Positions 9,540 through 18,669 of a DNA stretch of 64,000 nt are shown here, one piece after another. How positions within the stretch are numbered: position 1 is the stretch's first letter; every line of letters starts with the position of its first letter. The position numbers and the translations under genes were made by a program. Below the pieces are notes generated by a model that saw only the letters and a list, made by a program, of their open reading frames with translations, was not told where the DNA came from and searched no databases. Origin of the DNA: Prevotella sp. P2-180 (GTDB lineage: Bacteria; Bacteroidota; Bacteroidia; Bacteroidales; Bacteroidaceae); contig NZ_NPJI01000034.1 of NCBI RefSeq assembly GCF_002251435.1, positions 1-64,000 of the forward strand, read 5' to 3'.

Positions 9540-10262
9540 ATGAAAGAAATCAGATTTTTCTACGTTCCTGATGCTACTAGCCGGGACGAGATGCCTGAAG
9601 AGGAAGCTATGCATGCCTTACGTGTGTTACGACTTAAGTCGGGCGACACAATGATGATTACCGATGGCTGTGGCAATTTCTATGAAGCGGAAATTACCTT
9701 GGCTGCCACAAGGCGATGTCTGTACAAAATTCTGCGTACTATGCCACAGACGAAACCTTGGCGTGGCAACATACGATTGGTTGTATCGCCAACGAAAATG
9801 ATGGAACGGATGGAATGGATGGTGGAAAAGGCTACTGAAATCGGATTCGACAGAGTTTCGTTCCTTAACTGTGACAATTCGGAAAGAAGGGTGGTGAAAA
9901 CAAAACGGCTTGAAAAAATCGTTGTCGCTGCCATGAAACAAAGCAGAAAGGCCGAAAAACCGATAATTGATGAGATAGAGTCGTTCGACATGTTTATATC
10001 GCGACCATGTAATGGAGCAAAATATATTGCACATTGCTATGAGGAGGTTGAAAGAACAGACTTCTTCAATGATCTCATGTCTATCGATAAGGATGAAGAG
10101 GTGACCGTCTTGATAGGGCCGGAAGGCGATTTCTCCATGGAAGAAGTGAACAAAGCTATCCAGGCGGGATTCAAGTCTATATCGTTAGGAGACTGTCGGT
10201 TGAGGACAGAAACCGCCGCGCTTTCGGCTGTGATGATGGCTAACTTGGCCAAACGAAGATAG
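9540..10262 (+). CDS. rsmE: 16S rRNA m3U1498 methyltransferase
   Basis: Methylates N3 of U1498 of 16S rRNA. The 240-aa SPOUT-class protein has an N-terminal PUA-like domain (HALRVLRLKSGD), a middle catalytic part (VSPTKMMERMEWMVEKATEIG) and the C-terminal knot with IGPEGDFS and LGDCRLRTETAALS, which bind SAM. Length is normal for the family. It starts 12 nt after the permease stop. Confidence 0.95.
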   Translation: MKEIRFFYVPDATSRDEMPEEEAMHALRVLRLKSGDTMMITDGCGNFYEAEITLAATRRCLYKILRTMPQTKPWRGNIRLVVSPTKMMERMEWMVEKATEIGFDRVSFLNCDNSERRVVKTKRLEKIVVAAMKQSRKAEKPIIDEIESFDMFISRPCNGAKYIAHCYEEVERTDFFNDLMSIDKDEEVTVLIGPEGDFSMEEVNKAIQAGFKSISLGDCRLRTETAALSAVMMANLAKRR

Positions 10263-10283
10263 TTTTTTTTTTATTTTGTATAA

Positions 10284-10967
10284 ATGAAAGGTTTTTCTGT
10301 GTGTCTTAAGTTTAGTATAACTCGTGCGATTCTCGTATTGCTTACTTGTGTTCCATCATGTGCCAACGCTAATGGTATGGACTCTACAAAAGTAGGGGAT
10401 ATGAAGATAAGGGATGTGTTTGCTGCAATGCCCGATTCCGTTATTCCTTATCTCTCCAAGAATAATTGTCTTGACATGATTGACTTTGCCGAGATGAATA
10501 TGAAGGCTGAAGTCACAAACAAGTTTGACGAAAAATGTGAGATGGTTTCGTTGACAAACAAACATCTCAAAATTAAATTAGCTGACGATGTGGTTGTGGA
10601 AATGAGAATCAGGAAAACAGACCAATGTCTGCCTGACTCTTCCAGTTATGTCGTCGATGTGCTGACAACATATGGCCACGCCCCACAGTTGTCTATGCTT
10701 TCGATGTATTCTTCGTCGTGGAATGTAATCAAAAAGCCACATCTGCTAAATGGATACGTAAAACAATTAGTGGGCAAAAATCAGTACACTACTGATAAAG
10801 AATGGCGCATAATTGAAGATGCTAAGAATAGAATCTTTGTAGTTGGAAACCTGGTAGAAGATGAAAATGCAATATTGTTACAACCATCTATCAATGGACT
10901 CACTAAAGAAGAAAAACAGATGATAGAAGGAAAAGTAGAGTTAATGAAATTAAAAATTAACCTTTAA
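10284..10967 (+). CDS. DUF3256 secreted protein
   Basis: A 227-aa protein with an N-terminal hydrophobic segment (residues about 12-29) that reads as a signal peptide. The mature part carries the DUF3256 signature: IRDVFAAMPDSVIPYLSKNN, then DMIDFAEMNMKAEVTN. The family is confined to Bacteroidetes and has no known function. It ends the run that starts at ileS; no terminator directly follows, but a strong one lies at 11107-11157. Confidence 0.8.
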   Translation: MKGFSVCLKFSITRAILVLLTCVPSCANANGMDSTKVGDMKIRDVFAAMPDSVIPYLSKNNCLDMIDFAEMNMKAEVTNKFDEKCEMVSLTNKHLKIKLADDVVVEMRIRKTDQCLPDSSSYVVDVLTTYGHAPQLSMLSMYSSSWNVIKKPHLLNGYVKQLVGKNQYTTDKEWRIIEDAKNRIFVVGNLVEDENAILLQPSINGLTKEEKQMIEGKVELMKLKINL

Positions 10968-10999
10968 TTGTAAAAATATTGTAATTTTTATAATTGATA

Positions 11000-11031
11000 T
11001 TTGCATGGTACGGTAATAATTCGTATATTTG
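11000..11031 (+). promoter_or_regulatory. Strong orphan promoter (candidate sRNA)
   Basis: TTTG at 11000-11003, 20 nt, then TATATTTG at 11024-11031: a perfect Bacteroidetes sigma-A consensus. There is no open reading frame of gene size downstream on this strand; a two-tier terminator hairpin follows within about 120 nt. Confidence 0.8.
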
Positions 11032-11036
11032 CAAAG

Positions 11037-11157
11037 TGTTTTTCATGGTATTAGATTATTAAGGTTAACTAAAAAGTAACAGATCGTGAGATTAGTCAAC
11101 TTTTAAAACCCACACTGCATGTAACGATTGTTACTCACGGTGTGGGTTGTTTTTTTG
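11037..11157 (+). ncRNA. Candidate small RNA of about 120 nt
   Basis: Bounded by a perfect promoter (-7 box ends at 11031) and an intrinsic terminator. The 5' half is A/U-rich and mostly unpaired (TTTTTCATGGTATTAG, then AAGGTTAAC). The 3' half folds as AACCCACAC (11107-11115) with GTGTGGGTT (11140-11148), enclosing GTAAC/GTTAC (11121-11125 with 11130-11134), followed by a T-rich tract. It lies between two convergent genes and overlaps neither. My impression is that the 5' box recurs in Bacteroidales genomes, but I cannot verify that here. It could also be a cis leader left over from a lost gene. Confidence 0.55.
11107..11157 (+). terminator. Intrinsic terminator of the candidate sRNA
   Basis: Nine-base-pair outer stem (11107-11115 with 11140-11148), five-base-pair inner stem (11121-11125 with 11130-11134), then GTTTTTTTG. 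It can also stop readthrough from the DUF3256 gene. The reverse strand has only a weak U tract. Confidence 0.85.
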
Positions 11158-11177
11158 TTTTTTTAATTATTTGTTCC

Positions 11178-11819
11178 TTATCTCATATAAGGATTGCTGC
11201 TTATTTCTTGTCCTATCGTTGTTTTGGGGCCATGTCCAGGAAGAACAATAGTGTCGGGTGGAAGACATTCCTTCAGCTTCTGTAAGCTATTCATTATATC
11301 TTTGTAGCTACCTTTCTCGAAGTCTGTCCTGCCTATGCTCATCTTGAAAAGCGTGTCGCCCGAAAAGGCAATGTTTTCTTCCTCGCAATAGAAGAATACA
11401 GAACCGGGTGTGTGGCCTGGTGTGGGGATGACGGAGAATCGGTGGGTGCCGAATTCTATTACGTCGGTCTCGTCGAGATACTTTCCTACGGGCGGCATGT
11501 CGTATCCCAAATGGTAGTTGCAAAAGTCCAACGCTTGCTTTTCCAGTTTAGCCATGAGGTATTCATCGTCTTTGAATACTTCAGGTTTCACTCCTAATTC
11601 ATCGTAAATCGTATTGTTGCCAAAACAATGGTCAATGTGGGCATGTGTGGCAATGAGATGCTTAATGGTGATATCGTTTTCTTTGATATAGTCCATTATA
11701 GCTTTCCGCTCTTCTGTATAAAAAGCGCCACAGTCGATTATTACACCTTGTTTGGTCTCGTCGCTGACGATGTATGTATTCTCTTGAAATGGATTAACGA
11801 CAAATCGCTCAATTTTCAT
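11178..11819 (-). CDS. Glyoxalase II-like metallo-hydrolase
   Basis: A 213-aa metallo-beta-lactamase-fold protein. Metal ligands are visible: THAHIDH (HxHxDH), TPGHTPGS, the bridging aspartate in FSGDTLF, and LPGHGP near the end. Its short length and lack of a separate C-terminal helical domain place it with YcbL-type hydrolases rather than full glyoxalase II. The substrate, probably a thioester, is inferred. It is the first of a minus-strand group with rsmG, panD and panC; rsmG ends 22 nt upstream. Confidence 0.9.
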   Translation of the reverse strand: MKIERFVVNPFQENTYIVSDETKQGVIIDCGAFYTEERKAIMDYIKENDITIKHLIATHAHIDHCFGNNTIYDELGVKPEVFKDDEYLMAKLEKQALDFCNYHLGYDMPPVGKYLDETDVIEFGTHRFSVIPTPGHTPGSVFFYCEEENIAFSGDTLFKMSIGRTDFEKGSYKDIMNSLQKLKECLPPDTIVLPGHGPKTTIGQEISSNPYMR

Positions 11820-11841
11820 ATTATATAAGTTTTGAATGTCA

Positions 11842-12462
11842 TCAGTATGGAAGGTATATTACATACTTGTCTTTGAACCAAGGCTCTTCGAACCAATTGG
11901 TGATTTCTGTTGTTTCGACAATGTTTCTGTATTTTGAGACCTCACTCTGCAGGTCGCCTCCCTTCAGGCAAATAATGCCGTTAGGCAGTGCGTTGACACC
12001 TTTGGGCGAGATGTTCTTCCTTACTATCTTTACAAGGTCGGGTAGGGGCATTACCGCCCTGCTTACCACAAAGTCGTATTTGCCTTTCTCCTCTTCTCCA
12101 CGCAGATGAGTCGGGAAACAATTCTTCAGTCCGATGGCCTGTGCGACTTCCGTGGCCACCTTAATCTTCTTCCCTGTTCCGTCGATAAGCTTAAACGTAC
12201 ATTCCGGAAACATGATGGCGAGGGGTATGCCAGGAAAGCCGCCTCCAGTACCAAAATCGAGAATCTTGGTTGCTGGCTTGAAATTCAGTGCTTTTGCTAT
12301 TGCAAGCGAGTGTAGCACATGGTGCTCATACAGATTGTCGATATCTTTTCTGGAGATGACGTTTATTTTTGAGTTCCAGTCGCGATAGAGTTCGTTAAGC
12401 ATTGAGAACTGTCTTATCTGGCTTTCGCTTAGATTGGGAAAGTACTTAAGCAATTGTTCCAT
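11842..12462 (-). CDS. rsmG: 16S rRNA m7G527 methyltransferase
   Basis: Methylates N7 of G527 of 16S rRNA; loss in other bacteria gives low-level streptomycin resistance. The 206-aa protein has the SAM-binding motif ILDFGTGGGFPGIPLA, the acidic LIDG following strand 2, and VVSRAVMPLPDLV. Length is normal. It lies 17 nt downstream of panD on the same strand. Confidence 0.96.
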   Translation of the reverse strand: MEQLLKYFPNLSESQIRQFSMLNELYRDWNSKINVISRKDIDNLYEHHVLHSLAIAKALNFKPATKILDFGTGGGFPGIPLAIMFPECTFKLIDGTGKKIKVATEVAQAIGLKNCFPTHLRGEEEKGKYDFVVSRAVMPLPDLVKIVRKNISPKGVNALPNGIICLKGGDLQSEVSKYRNIVETTEITNWFEEPWFKDKYVIYLPY

Positions 12463-12479
12463 AAAGAAAAGAGGGGTTG

Positions 12480-12824
12480 TTATACAATCTTGTTGTTCTC
12501 AGGAAATACAACAGACGGCTTAAAAGTCTTTGCTTCTTCAAAGTCCATAAGTGCGTATGAAATGATTATGCAAACGTCGCCTACTTGAACCTTTCTTGCG
12601 GCAGCTCCGTTGAGGCAAATGCATCCACTGCCCCGTTCGCCTTTTATGATGTATGTCTCAAAACGCTCACCATTGTTGTTGTCCACAATTTGTACTTTCT
12701 CTCCGGCTATCATGTTGGCGGCATCCATCAAGTCTTCGTCAATGGTGATGCTGCCCATATAGTTGAGATTGGCTTCTGTCACTGTCACGCAGTGAAGCTT
12801 TGATTTTAACACTTCTATCATCAT
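12480..12824 (-). CDS. panD: Aspartate 1-decarboxylase
   Basis: Makes beta-alanine for pantothenate. The 114-aa proenzyme self-cleaves between G24 and S25 (YMGSITID) to form the pyruvoyl group; the downstream [18 protein letters not shown] is typical. Two adjacent ATG codons offer the start (12824 or 12821). It begins 3 nt after the panC stop, so the two pantothenate genes are coupled. Confidence 0.96.
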   Translation of the reverse strand: MMIEVLKSKLHCVTVTEANLNYMGSITIDEDLMDAANMIAGEKVQIVDNNNGERFETYIIKGERGSGCICLNGAAARKVQVGDVCIIISYALMDFEEAKTFKPSVVFPENNKIV

Positions 12825-12827
12825 GTC

Positions 12828-13676
12828 TTAACAGTACTTTATATGATCGATAAGTCTTATCGGGGTTTTTCCGCAATATACTGTAATGCATCCAACGGCA
12901 TGGTCAGTGTCGCTCCAGGAGTCAATGTCAAGCAATGTGTTGCCGTCGACTATGGAGAAATACTCCACTTCGAGACCTTCAATACTGTTTATCTCGCCAA
13001 CCACCTTGTCGTGTGTCTCCTTAACAGTATGTTTTTTTGAATATGAAACACTGTCTTTCAGTGCTTTGTAGATATTTGGCGCAATGGCTCTTTCGTCTTT
13101 TGAGAGAAGAGTGTTGCGGCTTGAGCGCGCAAGTCCGTCGTTGTCTCTGACAATCTCGCATTCTACAATCTCTACGTCCAGACAAAGATGCTTCACCATA
13201 GCTTTTATGACTGCTATCTGTTGCCAGTCTTTTTCTCCAAAATATGCCTTGTCCGGTTTTACAATGTAAAACAATCTGCTTACCACCTGGCAAACTCCAT
13301 TGAAATGTCCTGGACGGTGAGCACCTTCCATCACGGTAGACACTGGAGGATATTCAAAATGCCTGTTGTCGGGCGTAGGGTACATTTCCTCAACCGAAGG
13401 CGCAAACACATAATCGGCTCCGCAGTCCTCCAAAAGTTTGCAGTCGGCTTCAAGGGTGCGGGGGTAGTTTTTCAAGTCGTTCTTGTCGTTGAACTGTGTT
13501 GGATTGACAAAAACCGAAACCACAGTTACATCATTCTCCGCAACGCTTCTTCTCACAAGCGAGGCGTGTCCTTCATGCAAAGCACCCATGGTAGGAACGA
13601 GTCCCACGTTGTGGCCAGCTTTGCGTTCGTCAAACAGAACATTTTGCAGTTCTGTTATTTTATTAAATACAATCAT
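12828..13676 (-). CDS. panC: Pantothenate synthetase
   Basis: Joins pantoate and beta-alanine with ATP. The 282-aa protein has [15 protein letters not shown] (the HIGH-type ATP site), [10 protein letters not shown] (pantoate site), [10 protein letters not shown] and the SSRN loop that replaces KMSKS. It is the first gene of panC-panD-rsmG-hydrolase on the minus strand and is divergent from the GT5 gene. Confidence 0.97.
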   Translation of the reverse strand: MIVFNKITELQNVLFDERKAGHNVGLVPTMGALHEGHASLVRRSVAENDVTVVSVFVNPTQFNDKNDLKNYPRTLEADCKLLEDCGADYVFAPSVEEMYPTPDNRHFEYPPVSTVMEGAHRPGHFNGVCQVVSRLFYIVKPDKAYFGEKDWQQIAVIKAMVKHLCLDVEIVECEIVRDNDGLARSSRNTLLSKDERAIAPNIYKALKDSVSYSKKHTVKETHDKVVGEINSIEGLEVEYFSIVDGNTLLDIDSWSDTDHAVGCITVYCGKTPIRLIDHIKYC

Positions 13677-13849
13677 TTATGTTATACTTTAGTCAACGTT
13701 TATTGAAAACGGGTGCAAAATAACAACTTTTTTGTCAAATATCGAAATAATAAACCTAAAATATACAAAAAAGACTGTATTTTTTAGTAAAAACGATAGT
13801 TTTTTTTCAGTTTTCGCAAAAAAAGTAGTAACTTTGCAACGTTAAATCA

Positions 13850-14659
13850 ATGAATATGGCAAAAAAAATATTATTCATCAACCAGGAAATATCACCATAC
13901 GTTCCTGAAAGCGAGATGTCGGCCATGGGTCGACTTGCTCCGCAAAGGGTATTCGAAAAAGGGTTTGAAATCAGAACCTTTATGCCAAAGTGGGGAAACA
14001 TCAACGAGAGAAGGGGACAACTGCATGAGGTGATCAGACTCTCGGGGATGAATCTTATTATTAACGAAACTGACCATCCGCTCGTTATCAAGGTGGCTTC
14101 AATGCCTGCTTGCAGAACACAGGTCTATTTCATAGACAACGACGACTATTTCACCAAACGTCTTATGGGGCTAGACGAGAATAATGTCCCTTATGAAGAC
14201 AATGGTGAAAGGGCTGTGTTCTTTGCGCGTGGAGTTCTTGAGACAGTAAAGAAACTGAGGTGGATTCCTGATATCATACATTGTCAAGGATGGATGTCGC
14301 ACATTATTCCAATATACGTAAAGACTGCATATTGCGACGAACCGTCGTTTGCAAACACAAAGGTTGTCACTTCCATTTTCGGAAACCAACTTGAGGGTGT
14401 TGTGTGCGACGACTTCCGCGACTGTCTGTCTTTCCGTTCGGCCACTCCAGAACTCATCGCTGGCTATCCGGATGACTTCACCTATTCCGATCTTGCGAAA
14501 ATGGCAATTGAATATTCTGATGCAGTCGTCGAGGCTACACCTGACGTCAGCCAGGATATGGTAAAGTTTATTGCTGAGAGCGGAAAGCCTCACTTGGCTT
14601 ATCCTGGTGAAAACTTCGGACAGGCATATGCTGATTTTTACGATACACTGCTTTCGTAA
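13850..14659 (+). CDS. Glycogen/starch synthase catalytic-domain protein (GT5 N-terminal only)
   Basis: A 269-aa protein matching only the N-terminal domain of ADP-glucose glycogen synthases: the opening MAKKILFINQEISPY, the segment aligning with the ADP-glucose lysine loop (SEMSAMGRLAP in place of KTGGLADV), and IIHCQGWMSHIIPIY in place of HxHDWxT. The C-terminal GT-B half is missing, so ordinary synthase activity is doubtful. A -7 box TAACTTTG lies at 13829-13836. A second ATG 6 nt downstream could also be the start. It precedes the DUF4270 lipoprotein by 37 nt. Confidence 0.8.
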   Translation: MNMAKKILFINQEISPYVPESEMSAMGRLAPQRVFEKGFEIRTFMPKWGNINERRGQLHEVIRLSGMNLIINETDHPLVIKVASMPACRTQVYFIDNDDYFTKRLMGLDENNVPYEDNGERAVFFARGVLETVKKLRWIPDIIHCQGWMSHIIPIYVKTAYCDEPSFANTKVVTSIFGNQLEGVVCDDFRDCLSFRSATPELIAGYPDDFTYSDLAKMAIEYSDAVVEATPDVSQDMVKFIAESGKPHLAYPGENFGQAYADFYDTLLS

Positions 14660-14696
14660 GGTCTGTGGGATAATAAACACACATAAATTATACAAG

Positions 14697-16106
14697 ATGA
14701 AAAACAAATGGATTACAATTATTGTCATGGCTTTTTTAGCCATGACATCTTGTGATGACAATACCGACACACTGGGTAACTCTCTTTCAAATGAGGTGGA
14801 CAAGTTTACTATCATTACAGATACTTTTAACGTCTCCACTCGATCAATTACGGTAGACTCTGTACTCTCCCGTAGTTCATATTCGTATTTAGGGCACGTA
14901 AAGGACCCGGAAACAAATACATATGTGACAAGCAATTTTTCTACACAATTCGGTGTAGGAGAACTACTCGTGGATATGAAATTGTTGCCTGAGGCTGACA
15001 GTATTGTCAGCAGGGATGCAAACAACAACATCATTGCCGACTCTTGTTTCTTTAACATCTATTTCAATTCTTTGGTTGGTGACACTCTCAACCCAATGAA
15101 ACTTACCGCAATGGAGTTGGAAAAACCAGTAAAAGAGGGAAGAGACTACTATTCCAATTTCGACCCGGAGAAAAGCGGATATGTGCGTACAGGAACCAAT
15201 GCCATCGTGAAAAACAAGATGTATACTTTCCAGGGACTCATAGCGTCTGATTCGCTTCGTGCCGTATCCATACCTCTTAACGACAAGTATGTTGACAAGA
15301 ATGGTGTGGAATACAACAACTTCGGTACGTATCTGTTGAGAAAGTATTACGAAAACAAGGATAACTACAAGAACTCTTATAACTTCGTGAATAATGTGTT
15401 CCCGGGATTCTATGTAAAGTCTACAAGTGGAGTGGGTACAATGGGTGAGGTGCTCATCACTGCACTGCAGTTTCATTTCAAGGCATACAGCAACGACTCC
15501 ATTGTCAAAAGTGGCTTGCGCATAGGTGGTACAGAAGAGGTAATGCAGACAACAAATATCGTAAACGACAAGGAGAGAATGAAATTGCTTGCTTCTGATA
15601 ATAGTTGTACATATATAAAGAGTCCTGCCGGTATATACACTGAGGTCACCTTGCCGGTGGAAGACATTAAGCTGAATCATGAGAACGATACCATCAGCTC
15701 TGCAAAGATTGTCTTCACACGCTATAACAATGACCAAAAGAGCGAATATTCTACACCTAAGTATCTGCTTATGGTACCACGAGACAGTATGTTCACATTC
15801 TTTGAAAAAAGAAACCTGCCGGACAATATGACTTCGTATGTCGCTTCCTTTAACTCAAGCAGTAATACATACACTTTCAACAATATTTCCTCATTGGTGA
15901 ACGACATGTGGGCAAAGCGGGGAAAATCTACAGAATGGAATAAGGTGGTGCTCATCCCTGTTTCTGTATCGATAAACAGTTCGACGGCTTCCTACACTAA
16001 TGTGTCAAATGCCATGGAACTTACTTCTGCACGATTGGTGGGAGGTTCAAAAAACACTCATCAGCCAGTCAGGATAAGTGTCATTTACAACAAATTCAAC
16101 AGGTAG
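14697..16106 (+). CDS. DUF4270 lipoprotein
   Basis: A 469-aa predicted lipoprotein. The frame is open upstream, but the ATG at 14697 gives MKNKW, a hydrophobic stretch and lipobox AMTSC followed by DD, so I place the start there. DUF4270 proteins are Bacteroidetes surface lipoproteins of unknown role. The mature chain is beta-rich with many Asn, Ser and Thr residues. It is followed 13 nt later by a 46-aa gene sharing the terminator at 16246-16286. Confidence 0.87.
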   Translation: MKNKWITIIVMAFLAMTSCDDNTDTLGNSLSNEVDKFTIITDTFNVSTRSITVDSVLSRSSYSYLGHVKDPETNTYVTSNFSTQFGVGELLVDMKLLPEADSIVSRDANNNIIADSCFFNIYFNSLVGDTLNPMKLTAMELEKPVKEGRDYYSNFDPEKSGYVRTGTNAIVKNKMYTFQGLIASDSLRAVSIPLNDKYVDKNGVEYNNFGTYLLRKYYENKDNYKNSYNFVNNVFPGFYVKSTSGVGTMGEVLITALQFHFKAYSNDSIVKSGLRIGGTEEVMQTTNIVNDKERMKLLASDNSCTYIKSPAGIYTEVTLPVEDIKLNHENDTISSAKIVFTRYNNDQKSEYSTPKYLLMVPRDSMFTFFEKRNLPDNMTSYVASFNSSSNTYTFNNISSLVNDMWAKRGKSTEWNKVVLIPVSVSINSSTASYTNVSNAMELTSARLVGGSKNTHQPVRISVIYNKFNR

Positions 16107-16119
16107 GCACATTGTTTTT

Positions 16120-16260
16120 ATGGCGGATAATTTTCTTGAAAAGCATCGGGAGGAATATGAACAACGAAAGGCCCGGTATATGAGCCACGGCAGTCATCTT
16201 AGTAAGGAAATAAAGGAAATGATTGCTAAAAAGAAGGCAGAAAACAAAACGACGAGTTGA
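16120..16260 (+). CDS. 46-aa charged protein
   Basis: A short, highly charged, helical protein (MADNFLEKHREEYEQRKARY, then a KKKAENK tail). Similar small proteins opening MADN-L-E are, to my recollection, widespread in Bacteroidales, but no function is known. Support for coding comes from the 13-nt spacing behind DUF4270 and from its stop codon lying exactly inside the terminator stem. Confidence 0.6.
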   Translation: MADNFLEKHREEYEQRKARYMSHGSHLSKEIKEMIAKKKAENKTTS

Positions 16261-16286
16261 CAACCGGTCAACCCGTCGTTTTTTCG
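16246..16286 (+). terminator. Bidirectional intrinsic terminator
   Basis: Stem of about 15 base pairs with one mismatch (AAAACGACG-GTTGAC, 16246-16261, with GTCAAC-CGTCGTTTT, 16267-16282), loop of five bases, T-rich on the right and A-rich on the left. It serves the DUF4270 transcript and the convergent gene at 16288. Confidence 0.9.
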
Positions 16287-16287
16287 T

Positions 16288-16734
16288 TTATTGTTCTTCT
16301 GACACTTCCTCACTAATGTCAATTAAGGAAAACTTGAAGTCCTTGTCTGAGAGATACTTTACATCGTATCCGTCTTTGGCGTTAGCTTTCACTGTATAAT
16401 TGTTTTTTAACTTCATATACTTTTTCTCAGCCTTTGCCTTGTCAGTTGAAAAAACCACCATACATGTGCGATGCGGGTCGCTGGTAGTGTTAGTAAGGTA
16501 GTCTTTCAATTGTGCCGAGTAAGAATCGCGTTCCAACAAGAATTTTGTCTTGCTGTCTATCCATGCACTGTCAAGTACCTGAATGTCGGTAAAATAGATA
16601 ACCGGATTCTTAAAAGAAGCAGAAAAACCGAAAATGTATACTTTCGGAGTTTTCTTTGCTTTTGCCTCTGTTTTCATGGTAGATGCTCCGAATAATGTGA
16701 GAAGTAATACTACCGAAGAAATAAAACTTTTCAT
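16288..16734 (-). CDS. Secreted protein, function unknown
   Basis: A 148-aa protein with a clear signal peptide (MKSFISSVVLLLTLFGAST, cleavage probably near residue 24). The mature part begins KVYIFGFSASFKNPVIYFTD and reads as a small alpha/beta domain; no named family is recognised. It lies downstream of rpoD on the same strand and converges on the terminator at 16246-16286. Confidence 0.7.
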   Translation of the reverse strand: MKSFISSVVLLLTLFGASTMKTEAKAKKTPKVYIFGFSASFKNPVIYFTDIQVLDSAWIDSKTKFLLERDSYSAQLKDYLTNTTSDPHRTCMVVFSTDKAKAEKKYMKLKNNYTVKANAKDGYDVKYLSDKDFKFSLIDISEEVSEEQ

Positions 16735-16750
16735 TGTTATGTTGTATTAT

Positions 16751-17611
16751 TTATCCTAAAAATGATTTCAATAATTTACTGTTCGTCGTGTTTCTAAGTC
16801 TCCTTATGGCCTTCTCTTTAATTTGACGGACACGCTCGCGTGAAAGGTTGTATTTGGCACCTATTTCTTCCAGTGTCATTTCCGTTCTTCCTATGCCGTA
16901 AGAAGCCTCCACTATTTCCCTCTCTCTGTCATTTAGGAGACAGAGCGCCTTTTGGATTTCTTTTCTGAGCGATTCCGTCACGAGATCACTGTCTACAGTA
17001 GGTGCATCCTTGTCTTCAAGAACATCAATGAGACTATTGTTGTCACTGTCGGAAAATGGAGCGTCAACAGATACATGCCTGGAGTTTACTTTCATTGCGT
17101 CGTCAACTTTCTCTTCAGGTAAGTCGATAAATTCCGCTATTTCTTCTATTGAAGGACGTCGTTCGTTTTCCTGTTCGAATTTTGACAACATTTTGTTTAT
17201 CTTGTTCATCGACCCCACTTGGTTCAGTGGAAGTCTGACGATTCTGCTTTGTTCAGCGAGGGCTTGCAAAATACTTTGTCTTATCCACCATACGGCATAT
17301 GATATGAATTTGAATCCTCTTGTCTCGTCAAATTTTTTTGCAGCTCTGATAAGCCCCACGTTGCCTTCGTTTATTAGGTCTGAAAGGCTTAGGCCTTGGT
17401 TTTGGTATTGTTTTGCAACCGAAACGACAAACCTGAGGTTGGCTCTTGTCAGTCTTTCCAAGGCTTTTTTGTCGCCATTATGGATTTTCTGTGCGAGTTC
17501 CACCTCTTCGTCCACCGTAAGAAGTTCTTCCTTACTGATTTCTTGCAGATATCTTTCCAAGGCTACACTTTCACGGTTTGTTATTGATTTAATGATCTTT
17601 AGCTGTCTCAT
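16751..17611 (-). CDS. rpoD: Primary sigma factor (RpoD/SigA)
   Basis: Directs RNA polymerase to the TTTG/TAnnTTTG promoters seen across this window. The 286-aa protein has regions 1.2 to 4.2 but no region 1.1, as in other Bacteroidetes: [15 protein letters not shown] (1.2), [13 protein letters not shown] and [13 protein letters not shown] (2.1-2.4), then the helix-turn-helix [19 protein letters not shown] (4.2). It has its own consensus promoter at 17661-17692. Confidence 0.97.
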   Translation of the reverse strand: MRQLKIIKSITNRESVALERYLQEISKEELLTVDEEVELAQKIHNGDKKALERLTRANLRFVVSVAKQYQNQGLSLSDLINEGNVGLIRAAKKFDETRGFKFISYAVWWIRQSILQALAEQSRIVRLPLNQVGSMNKINKMLSKFEQENERRPSIEEIAEFIDLPEEKVDDAMKVNSRHVSVDAPFSDSDNNSLIDVLEDKDAPTVDSDLVTESLRKEIQKALCLLNDREREIVEASYGIGRTEMTLEEIGAKYNLSRERVRQIKEKAIRRLRNTTNSKLLKSFLG

Positions 17612-17660
17612 TTTTTTTTGGTTTTATGTTGTTTTCGTGCAATAAAGCGATTATTGTTTG

Positions 17661-17692
17661 CAAATTTAGGTATTTTCTTCGTAACTGCCAAA
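17661..17692 (-). promoter_or_regulatory. Promoter of rpoD
   Basis: Read on the minus strand: TTTG (17692-17689), 20 nt, TAAATTTG (17668-17661). Start of transcription is expected near 17655, about 45 nt before the ATG. Confidence 0.8.
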
Positions 17693-17785
17693 TAAAATGT
17701 GTTATTTTTCAATTTTCATATTGTTTTTTTCTCTTTTGCTAATAATTTGTAATTTTTAGCATTGCTGTAGTGTCATTTTCTTCTG

Positions 17786-18583
17786 TCATTTATTGTTTCT
17801 CCTCCTGAACTCTGAGCAAACAATAGCTGTCGCTATCGAAACGTTGAGACTTTCAGCCGACTTGCCTGGATTGAAATCCGGTATTAAGAGTTTGTGTGTG
17901 ACACGTTTCCTTATATTTTCGCTTATTCCATTTCCCTCGTTGCCCATCACAATGAGTCCTTTGTCGCTGAGTGGGGTAGTGTATATGTCGTCTCCGTCTA
18001 GCAGTGTTCCGTATATAGCCGTGTCGGGAGACAGGCCTGAAATATAATTATCAAGGTCACGGTATGTCACACAAACATTCGACAGACTGCCCATTGTGGC
18101 TTGTACCGTTTTAGGGTTGTATGCGTCTGCCGTCAATGGGCTGCATACTATATGCCTAATGCCAAACCAGTCGGCTATTCTTATTATGGTCCCGAGATTG
18201 CCTGGGTCTTGCACTCCGTCGAGGGCGATGCACAATTCCTTTGAGGGGTTGGCTGCGTCGTCCTGCTCATCGTCGGGAATCTGTAACAACGCTACCACTT
18301 GTTGCGGGTTTTGAAGCAGGCTGACACGTCTTAGCTCGTCCTCGTCCACTGTAATGATTCCTATCGCATTGCTTGTCCATCTGAGAGTGGTCATGATATC
18401 TTCCTTCGTGTCGTCACAGTGTTGCCTTTTCCACTCGTCAATGGCGAAAATGGCATGGACGGAATAATGACGAATCATGTCTCCTACCGTTTTCGGACCT
18501 TCCGCTACGAATAGCCTCTCGCGCTTCCTGTTTTTCTTCAATTCTAAGGAATGTACGAGTTTTATCATGTTTTTAGTTACCAT
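17786..18583 (-). CDS. TrmH/SpoU family RNA 2'-O-methyltransferase
   Basis: A 265-aa SPOUT methyltransferase. It has an N-terminal substrate-binding domain (RKRERLFVAEGPKTV) and a knotted C-terminal domain with ALDGVQDPGNLGTIIR, VMGNEGNGIS and SLNVSIATAI. The frame is open to 18634, but the upstream part contains the -7 box TAACTTTG (18629-18622), so translation must start later; I chose the ATG at 18583, with 18568 as alternative. Target RNA (rRNA or tRNA) cannot be told. Confidence 0.88.
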   Translation of the reverse strand: MVTKNMIKLVHSLELKKNRKRERLFVAEGPKTVGDMIRHYSVHAIFAIDEWKRQHCDDTKEDIMTTLRWTSNAIGIITVDEDELRRVSLLQNPQQVVALLQIPDDEQDDAANPSKELCIALDGVQDPGNLGTIIRIADWFGIRHIVCSPLTADAYNPKTVQATMGSLSNVCVTYRDLDNYISGLSPDTAIYGTLLDGDDIYTTPLSDKGLIVMGNEGNGISENIRKRVTHKLLIPDFNPGKSAESLNVSIATAIVCSEFRRRNNK

Positions 18584-18621
18584 ATTCATGAAAAATTCAA
18601 AAAAAGTTTGTAAAAGTGCAG

Positions 18622-18649
18622 CAAAGTTACACAAAAAGTTTTAACTTTG
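18622..18649. promoter_or_regulatory. Divergent promoter region (methyltransferase / tamL)
   Basis: Two TAACTTTG boxes face away from each other: minus strand 18629-18622 for the methyltransferase and plus strand 18642-18649 for tamL. Neither has a well-spaced TTTG at -33, so the pair is weaker than other promoters here. Confidence 0.5.
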
Positions 18650-18669
18650 CAACAAAGTTTTGAAGAATA

